Source of the DNA: Verrucomicrobiota bacterium
GTDB lineage: Bacteria; Verrucomicrobiota; Verrucomicrobiia; Verrucomicrobiales; DEV007
Assembly (NCBI GenBank): GCA_020630975.1
Contig: JAHDID010000002.1
Coordinates: 124,001 to 188,000, forward strand
Direction: 5' to 3'
Length of the DNA stretch: 64,000 nt
The notes beneath the pieces were generated by a model, which had not been told where the DNA came from, did not search any database, and saw only the letters and a list, made by a program, of their open reading frames with translations. The translations under genes were made by a program, and so were the position numbers. Below are positions 58,859 through 64,000 of this stretch, piece by piece. Numbering within the stretch: the first letter of the stretch is position 1; each line of letters opens with the position of its first letter.

Positions 58859-59272
58859 CTAGTTGCACTCGCCAAAGAGCCAGCCCAGCCAGAGGTAAAA
58901 GATAATCTCTCCACCCAAAATCAGTATCAATTCGATGAGGTAGCTATCAAAATTAGTTACGTCTACCAGTGAGAAGCAAATCAGACCCACAGGGATTGCT
59001 AAGAGAAGCATTCGTACACCGATCACCCAACCAAGACAGAAGTACTTGCTCACAAAGTTATTAGCAAAGGTATCTCCGTTCTGTTTCTTTAAAAATAACA
59101 CCCCGCCTATTGCGATACCCACGAATGCAAAATAAATAATAAATTCATAGGCGCTTCTATAACCCAGCGACATCACGATCATGTGAGCCATGAAATAGGG
59201 CCCCACCTCTTCTGGTCGAAAGGTGTTATTCCTAAATTTATCGACTAGAGGTGCTGCGGAGAGGAATTGCAT
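58859..59272 (-). CDS. Four-helix membrane protein, unknown function
   Basis: A 137-aa hydrophobic protein with about four helices (near 28-55, 45-60, 80-105 and 110-130) and no soluble domain. Codon use is AT-richer than the flanking genes. It sits 19 bp after the secretin-like gene on the same strand, so the two may be co-transcribed. No family recognised. Confidence 0.5.
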   Translation of the reverse strand: MQFLSAAPLVDKFRNNTFRPEEVGPYFMAHMIVMSLGYRSAYEFIIYFAFVGIAIGGVLFLKKQNGDTFANNFVSKYFCLGWVIGVRMLLLAIPVGLICFSLVDVTNFDSYLIELILILGGEIIFYLWLGWLFGECN

Positions 59273-59291
59273 GACGCGATAGGTTGGGGAT

Positions 59292-60269
59292 TCACTTTTT
59301 GAGGGTGCTCCGTTGATCGTAAGTCTTCTTATAGAGGTGTGCTTTACTGATTCGGCTGGAAAGAAAAATGAGGTAGGTGTGATCCTTAGTGTTTTCGGAA
59401 TCTTCTAAAGCCCCTATAATTCTAGTATTTCCGGACGCGATAGCGATCTGTGTGGATAGCTGACCGAAGTGAAATTGAGGTAAATCGATATCAAATGTTT
59501 GGCCGGAGGGTTCGCCCTTCATCTGTGTTGCCTTACGGATTTCTGGTTGGCGGTAGTGGTGTTCGATGCTTATCTCGAATTCTATCAGGTCATGTTCACT
59601 GCCGATTGTGGCATCGAATTCTACAATAGTTCCCGTTTGCCTAGTTTCCCATTGTGGCTGCCACTTGCCGTTTTGGATTGAGTATTCGGATAGGAATCGA
59701 ACTTCTTTGCCAGATACAGATCTAACTCTAGATCCGGATCTAGATGAGCAGAGTATTCCAGCTTGGTGACGTGCTTTACCTTTCGAAATCCAGTCTGTGA
59801 CTTCGTCTAATGCGCCGGATTGATCACCATCTGTGTCATAATTTTGGAGAAAGGGGAGTACTTGATCGCTTGGAATTTGAAAGATATCGATCCGGCATTG
59901 GATATTGGTGGCTGATTGTTTTCGGATCGCTTCGATGTATTTATCGATCCTTGATAGTTGCTCAGGGGTGTTACGGACGATTAAGGTGGATGTTGCTCCT
60001 GATCCGATGACAGCTGCACCTGGGCCAAATTCAACCCCTGCTTCTTCGAGTGTTTCTCGAACCGTTTTTCGCACGATGGTCTTGCCTTTTTTAGAAGGCT
60101 CAGCAAATGGGTCGGCTAAAGGAGTATGATCAAAATGAGAAGGTGAAAAGAATGAGGGAGGGACGTGGTATTGGTTGGTAAATAGGTTAGTCTTTTCGTC
60201 TCCACTTGCTCCTAGTTGCGCGGCAGATGTAGTAAAAATAACTAGGAGCATTCGCCAGGCCATTGTCAT
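59292..60269 (-). CDS. Secretin-like periplasmic protein, short form
   Basis: A 325-aa exported protein (signal near residues 1-20). The segment T-V-R-E-T-L-E-E-A-G-V-E-F-G-P-G-A-A-V-I, then S-T-L-I-V-R-N-T-P-E-Q-L-S-R-I-D-K-Y-I-E-A-I near 92-112, is the N-domain pattern seen in PVC-group secretin-related proteins. From about 118 a beta-strand domain follows (C-R-I-D-I-F-Q-I-P..., Q-T-G-T-I-V-E-F-D-A-T-I-G, Y-L-I-F-L-S-S-R) resembling the secretin core. It is shorter than type II/IV secretins (600 aa or more), so it may be an accessory or a truncated relative. It could be translated with the downstream membrane protein. Confidence 0.62.
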   Translation of the reverse strand: MTMAWRMLLVIFTTSAAQLGASGDEKTNLFTNQYHVPPSFFSPSHFDHTPLADPFAEPSKKGKTIVRKTVRETLEEAGVEFGPGAAVIGSGATSTLIVRNTPEQLSRIDKYIEAIRKQSATNIQCRIDIFQIPSDQVLPFLQNYDTDGDQSGALDEVTDWISKGKARHQAGILCSSRSGSRVRSVSGKEVRFLSEYSIQNGKWQPQWETRQTGTIVEFDATIGSEHDLIEFEISIEHHYRQPEIRKATQMKGEPSGQTFDIDLPQFHFGQLSTQIAIASGNTRIIGALEDSENTKDHTYLIFLSSRISKAHLYKKTYDQRSTLKK

Positions 60270-60315
60270 GTCGCGATACTACTTTGACTTGGTCTGTTTG
60301 TCTGGCAAATTCGTT

Positions 60316-61719
60316 TTACCCTGCAGCCACAAATTTTTCCATATCATACCGCCCAATGAATATCGGCACCTTTCCTTCGGCATGGCCGCATGCATCGAGT
60401 AGGCGCTGGCGGTAGGTCTCATCGGTGTAGCCCATGCGGTGGCAGAGTCCTAGGATGCCCATGTTTTCGCGGCTGCCGACTTGGGCGCGGAGCTTTTCTT
60501 TGGGGATAAAGTCGAGGATGGTGCCGTCGACTTGGAATGAGTTGAGCACTTTCTTGGGATCCTCGTCTAGAAGAACCGACTCGTCGACGGACTCATACAG
60601 ATCGAACAGCGCGGCGAAGGGTTGCACGCAGTAGAGGCCGTAGGCCTGAAAGACACCGATCTCGCGATCGGAGGTATCCAGGCCACGGATTAGGTAGTTT
60701 TGCAGGCCTTTAGGCTTCACGCGAGGCAGGCGGTAGTACTCGACATCGTCGATCACCTCGCCCGCGTAGTCACAGGTGAATTCATTCATCAGGTCGCCGG
60801 TCAGCACGATGACTTTCTCTGCATCGATGGAGTCATCAGCTTTGGTGTGCTCGGCGATCCGCTCGGCGAGGAGGATGTTGAGGGCTGCGCAATGCACATT
60901 GAAGTCGCGGAAGTCCTGGCATAGATCCGGCGCGATCTCCAGAGCTGCTAGCACTTGCTCCTCGGAGGTGCCAAAGACGAGTTGCTCCACACCGAGGTGT
61001 TTGGCGATCTTTTGTGATTTCTCGGAGTCCTCACTTTTGCCGAGATCCAGAGTGGTGGCTACCGGTTGGTTCAGGTGTTGGGCGGCTTTCTTGGCGATGA
61101 TGGTGCTATCTAGCCCACCGGAGAGCGCCACAAAAATGCGCCAGCCATCGGCCTCGTACTGCTGGAGTAGAGAAAACAGGGCATCGAGCCGCTGATCGAA
61201 GGTCGAGTGATAAGCCGCTACGGCTTCATTGTCCGCCTCGGAAAAAGCATCCAGCGTGAGCTGCTCGTTGACTTGCTTGGGCATGCCCACACTGCGGATC
61301 AGCTCCCTTTTGCCGCCACTTTCGATGCGCACTAGCTTGCCCGCAGGTACGGAAAAGATCTGGGAGCCGTGAGGAAATAGATCGACAAAGCGACTGGCAA
61401 AATGTAGCTCCCCAGCCTCGGTCTCGGTGTAGAAAAGCTTGCCGATACCCAGCGGGTCGCGCACGGCGTGGTAAGCGGCTGGTCCGACCTTTTGCAGGTA
61501 GGCGAACTGGCCAAAGTGATAGCCGCTCTCGAATCTTGAGAGATCCTCTGACTCCAACTCACCCCCTAGGCTCAGGTGATACATCGATTGATCATCCAGA
61601 GGCGTCATCGTAGCAGGTGTGGCGTGGTCGGTCATAGTGCGCAGATCCGATTGGTCAAATCGGGTCCGCTTATTCGCTGGAGATAGACGGCTTTTCAAAC
61701 AAAAAACACCCATGCGCAA
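60316..61719 (-). CDS. Asparagine-synthetase-like enzyme lacking the N-terminal Cys
   Basis: A 467-aa frame; the likely start is Met29 (61635, MTDHATPATM). Residues 50-130 keep the look of a class-II glutaminase domain (A-V-R-D-P-L-G-I-G-K-L-F-Y...L-H-F-A-S-R-F-V-D-L), but no Cys follows the initiator Met. The ATP-binding PP-loop L-S-G-G-L-D-S-T-I near 199 and C-terminal F-x-x-x-N-V-H-C-A-A-L-N near 273 fit an asparagine-synthase domain. Without the Cys2 nucleophile it would need free ammonia or perform another ligation, as in beta-lactam synthetase or lasso-peptide cyclases. No peptide precursor is nearby. The cytosolic location is inferred. Confidence 0.78.
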   Translation of the reverse strand: MRMGVFCLKSRLSPANKRTRFDQSDLRTMTDHATPATMTPLDDQSMYHLSLGGELESEDLSRFESGYHFGQFAYLQKVGPAAYHAVRDPLGIGKLFYTETEAGELHFASRFVDLFPHGSQIFSVPAGKLVRIESGGKRELIRSVGMPKQVNEQLTLDAFSEADNEAVAAYHSTFDQRLDALFSLLQQYEADGWRIFVALSGGLDSTIIAKKAAQHLNQPVATTLDLGKSEDSEKSQKIAKHLGVEQLVFGTSEEQVLAALEIAPDLCQDFRDFNVHCAALNILLAERIAEHTKADDSIDAEKVIVLTGDLMNEFTCDYAGEVIDDVEYYRLPRVKPKGLQNYLIRGLDTSDREIGVFQAYGLYCVQPFAALFDLYESVDESVLLDEDPKKVLNSFQVDGTILDFIPKEKLRAQVGSRENMGILGLCHRMGYTDETYRQRLLDACGHAEGKVPIFIGRYDMEKFVAAG

Positions 61720-61749
61720 CTATCCTCGACCTTCCCTGTTCTATCTCCT

Positions 61750-62469
61750 ATGATGAAGAGCGATATGAGACCGACTATTTCGCGTAGAGCCGCTATCGAG
61801 CGCTCGATACTGGCAGCGACTACTCTAGCAGTCCCAGGTGCCCTAGCTGAGCAGCTAGCTACAGCCAGTATGGTCGAGGGGCCATTCTACCCCGATAAGC
61901 TACCGCTCGATACGGACAATGACCTGATCATCCTAAATGACTCGCTCACACCTGCTGTGGGCGAGATCACTCATCTATCAGGGAGGGTCCTCACCACGGC
62001 TGGATCGCCTATGCGCAATGTGACTGTGGAGATCTGGCAGGTCGATCATCAGGGCATCTACCTGCACTCAGGGGATAAGGAGCAGGAGCGTCGCGATGCT
62101 AATTTCCAAAGCTACGGCCGCTTCCTGACTGATACGCAGGGTCGCTACTACTTTCGCACCATCAAGCCGGTCGCCTATGGCGATGGCCGGATTCGCCGCA
62201 CGCCGCACATTCATATAGCTGTCAGTCGTGGTGACAAGCGACTGCTTACCACTCAGCTCCTAGTCAATGGAGTCGAGCAAAATCAGACGGACATGCTTTT
62301 CAAAAGGATCAAAGATCCCAAAGCTCAAGCTACGGTGCTAGGTGACTTCTCGCCTCTGCCAGGGTCCAAGCTAGGCGAGCTGCAGGTGAATCACGATCTG
62401 ATCATCGGTCAAACTGTGGCTGAGATGGATGATGGATCGTTGAGAGCTCTAGGCGTGAGTATAGCCTAA
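61750..62469 (+). CDS. Intradiol ring-cleavage dioxygenase family protein, exported
   Basis: A 239-aa protein; N-terminal S-R-R-A-A-I-E-R-S plus a hydrophobic stretch suggests a Tat-type signal. The catalytic domain has E-G-P-F-Y-P near 43, V-T-V-E-I-W-Q-V-D-H-Q-G-I-Y near 98, G-R-Y-Y-F-R-T-I-K-P near 138 and P-H-I-H-I near 157, giving the Tyr/Tyr/His/His iron ligands typical of catechol and protocatechuate 3,4-dioxygenases. It probably cleaves a catechol-type or quinol ring, possibly in the periplasm. A terminator lies 13 bp downstream. It is divergent from the asparagine-synthetase-like gene, 30 bp from its open frame. Confidence 0.86.
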   Translation: MMKSDMRPTISRRAAIERSILAATTLAVPGALAEQLATASMVEGPFYPDKLPLDTDNDLIILNDSLTPAVGEITHLSGRVLTTAGSPMRNVTVEIWQVDHQGIYLHSGDKEQERRDANFQSYGRFLTDTQGRYYFRTIKPVAYGDGRIRRTPHIHIAVSRGDKRLLTTQLLVNGVEQNQTDMLFKRIKDPKAQATVLGDFSPLPGSKLGELQVNHDLIIGQTVAEMDDGSLRALGVSIA

Positions 62470-62482
62470 GCCCTTCCGGGAC

Positions 62483-62510
62483 AGCCGACGTCCTCGTCGG
62501 CTATTTTTCT
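62483..62510 (+). terminator. Rho-independent terminator after the dioxygenase gene
   Basis: Arms AGCCGACG and CGTCGGCT around loop TCCT are followed by ATTTTTCTTT. The hairpin is identical to that at 16612-16629. It lies 13 bp after the stop. Confidence 0.9.
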
Positions 62511-62663
62511 TTGTTCAGTCTTTTTCTTTGCGCCCTTTTCACTATGTCCACAATATTGAGTGGCCACTACAGGCTGCGATGAACACCTTAGCTAGCAAAG
62601 ATTCGTTTCATTAGATCCTGTAATGCGTATTTTACTGAGTGTAAACTTAACCGAAGTCGAACT

Positions 62664-63419
62664 CTAGCGGATAAAATGCTGAAGCCCTTGTGCTATGGCG
62701 TGAGGATCTGCCTCGTAAATCCCTGCTGAGTTTAGGTTGTTTAGTTCAATGATTCTAATCTCTCCTTGATGAAGAGTGACGTCAACTGTGCCTGTAATTT
62801 CTCGATGAAATGAATTGATTACATCTTGGGTGAGCCCCCAAAGGAAATGGTCTGCGAGAATCCGCTGGTAAACTTTTTTATCTTTCCCATAGCTAGAGCC
62901 AGTGGCGATTCGATTATTGAACACAAAAAACCGGAACTCATCTTGAATCGAAATAGGATCGCTCACAAATACGATCTCTTCACCTAGCTCATCGACGCCC
63001 GTCGTTGAACACTGTACGAGGCTGTCGAATGCTTTACTCTGAAGGCCATCTATATCTAAGACTAAACCGGTGAAAAGCTTTTCCCGCATGGGTTTTACAA
63101 AAACCGTACGACTTTGGAGATCGGAGAGTTCTTTGATCGTGGTTTGAGTAGGATTACCATTAAGTAAATACTTAGCGTCAACGATATCGTCCAGTCTGGG
63201 CGTGAAACTTTCGAAAGTAGGCCAACCTCTTTTTTTGGCGATCTCAACCAGTCTGCCGGATCCCAAGACGATATCTGGAGCTTCATTGCACTCGGGCTCA
63301 ATAACATCGGTAAAAGGGATGATCTGTACTTCTGTCACTTTTCCGTACTGCCTCAAAACGGATAAGAAATGCTCGTAATTTAGCTCTTGCCAAATTCTTG
63401 ACTGCGCAATGACATGCAT
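62664..63419 (-). CDS. ATP-grasp protein, DUF4343/R2K-like
   Basis: About 251 aa from the ATG at 63419 (M-H-V-I-A-Q-S-R-I-W); the open frame runs to 63545, but the extra residues have no matching look. The ATP-grasp fold is seen in V-F-V-K-P-M-R-E-K-L-F-T-G near 108, E-E-I-V-F-V-S-D-P-I-S-I-Q-D-E-F-R-F-F-V near 150 and I-R-I-I-E-L-N-N-L-N-S-A-G-I-Y near 226 (the last holds Glu and Asn metal ligands). These positions match the DUF4343 (R2K) clade, some of which ligate amino acids to proteins or peptides. Substrate unknown. AT-rich; a hairpin-rich repeat lies just upstream. Confidence 0.7.
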   Translation of the reverse strand: MHVIAQSRIWQELNYEHFLSVLRQYGKVTEVQIIPFTDVIEPECNEAPDIVLGSGRLVEIAKKRGWPTFESFTPRLDDIVDAKYLLNGNPTQTTIKELSDLQSRTVFVKPMREKLFTGLVLDIDGLQSKAFDSLVQCSTTGVDELGEEIVFVSDPISIQDEFRFFVFNNRIATGSSYGKDKKVYQRILADHFLWGLTQDVINSFHREITGTVDVTLHQGEIRIIELNNLNSAGIYEADPHAIAQGLQHFIR

Positions 63420-63550
63420 ACTGTGGATTTGATTTAGCTTAGTGTTTAAAGAATTTAGGGGATAATGAAAAGTCGATAAGTAACGCCAGATTCTTAATGT
63501 CGGTATGATTTCGGCTTGTCGGACAGTGGGTGTAAAGGTTAACAAAGGGT

Positions 63551-63672
63551 TTTTCTAGCACCCCGCCGGGGTGCGGCTTCACATCTGCCGCATTCGGTGG
63601 CTGCGCTTTGCTTGCCACCGGCTACCATCTTTGAGTCCCTCAGGGACTGCCCCCTGGAAGATTGGTAGAAAC
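63551..63672. repeat. Hairpin-rich intergenic repeat E, copy 2
   Basis: Shares TCTAGCACCCCG-C-x-GGGGTGC, the CGGTGGCTGCGCT-x-TGCTTG stem with its CCACCGGCTA partner, and CTTTGAGTCCCT-C-x-GGGACTG with copy 1 at 47111-47309. It lacks the last two hairpins of copy 1 but keeps TTGGTAGAAAC, so an internal part is missing. Confidence 0.85.
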
Positions 63673-63704
63673 TAGAAACGCTCTACCAAATTCACCGATT
63701 CCAC

Positions 63705-63992
63705 TTGGCTTCAGCTGCGGAAAGCCCCAAAAACATCGTTTGGGAAGTGCTTCGCGAGATGCTTGGGGATGAAACCATCCAAAGCCCAGCATTAGTTGAG
63801 TATGATTTAGAGCTACCGACGCTTGCCAAAGATCCGCTGGAACAGCGAATTCCGTCTAGGGCTGCTGTTGGTAGGTGCCCGTGGGCGGGTGTTTTGCGAT
63901 GGAGTCTGCGGGGTCGACCTCGGGCTGGCATCGCGGAAGATGGGTTTGGCTACGGCGGGGGCGGCGGCTGGCTTTGGTGCCGATGGCGGTAG
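63705..63992 (+). CDS. Open frame at window end, doubtful
   Basis: A 95-codon frame from a TTG that stays open upstream to about 63667. The first part (S-A-A-E-S-P-K-N-I-V-W-E-V-L-R-E-M-L-G-D) looks protein-like; after residue 55 it turns into Gly/Arg/Trp-rich sequence typical of non-coding GC-rich DNA. It may be a gene start with a frameshift, or a remnant beside repeat E. Low confidence. Confidence 0.2.
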   Translation: MASAAESPKNIVWEVLREMLGDETIQSPALVEYDLELPTLAKDPLEQRIPSRAAVGRCPWAGVLRWSLRGRPRAGIAEDGFGYGGGGGWLWCRWR

Positions 63993-64000
63993 GAAGTCTT

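Overview
The window looks like chromosomal DNA of a Verrucomicrobiota (PVC-group) bacterium, most likely a marine or other aquatic one. This rests on inference: four exported type-I sulfatases, secreted DNRLRE/beta-helix proteins with a D-x-D-x-D plus N-F-D-E-Y tail, a fused BatB-BatC protein, a secretin-type periplasmic protein, and an rpmF-plsX-fabH cluster followed by bat genes. No rRNA is present to settle the lineage. Most of the window is GC-rich; several AT-richer patches hold unrecognised genes.

Layout. 1-3.4 kb: the tail of a sulfatase, two copies of a ~150 bp direct repeat flanking a small membrane protein, and a dead IS4-type insertion sequence sitting inside the signal-peptide codons of a secreted protein. 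3.5-5.8 kb: PhoD-like phosphatase plus a YwaF/TIGR02206 membrane protein. 5.8-9.5 kb (minus): a metal-stress operon of a multicopper oxidase fused to a C-terminal beta-barrel, a YHS/TRASH-like protein, and a three-gene module laid out like cnrYXH (anti-sigma, periplasmic sensor, ECF sigma). 9.6-21.7 kb: CPBP-like membrane protein, outer-membrane barrel, HEVGH protein, aldose epimerase, a sulfatase between two paralogous membrane proteins, Tat-exported PhoX, a glycosyltransferase, a PiT-like membrane protein and Maf. 21.8-28.9 kb: altronate dehydratase and a sodium:solute symporter, then a minus operon of SDR, alpha/beta hydrolase and Baeyer-Villiger-type monooxygenase.

28.9-37.6 kb is an accessory stretch: an AT-rich island with a 925-aa TolB-like/propeller protein, a 1088-aa secreted beta-helix protein, and REP-like palindromes. 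37.7-46.0 kb (minus) is a core block: rpmF, DUF3592-like, plsX, fabH, batA, batB-batC, batD, plus tRNA-Leu(TAG). 46.2-54.1 kb: a hairpin-rich repeat, two AT-rich unknown genes, SIR2, TsaB, a GNAT acetyltransferase, a sulfatase-YHYH fusion, and an HNH nuclease with its small partner. 54.1-64 kb: a decayed region with a 40-codon remnant of a second symporter, another sulfatase, a Pro/Ala-rich protein, TVP38-family protein, PNPOx-like protein, secretin-like protein, an asparagine-synthetase-like enzyme, an intradiol dioxygenase, a DUF4343-type ATP-grasp protein and a second copy of the hairpin-rich repeat.

Functional themes are sulfated or uronic-acid polysaccharide use (sulfatases, UxaA, symporter, epimerase, beta-helix protein), phosphorus scavenging (PhoD, PhoX, PiT-like) and copper/heavy-metal defence. 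The most unusual signals are a dispersed repeat with exact 21-bp periodicity that lies at the ends of genes and inside the batD leader, the reconstructed IS-disrupted gene, the cnrYXH-like module coupled to a multicopper oxidase/barrel fusion, and a perfect palindrome touching that oxidase's start codon.
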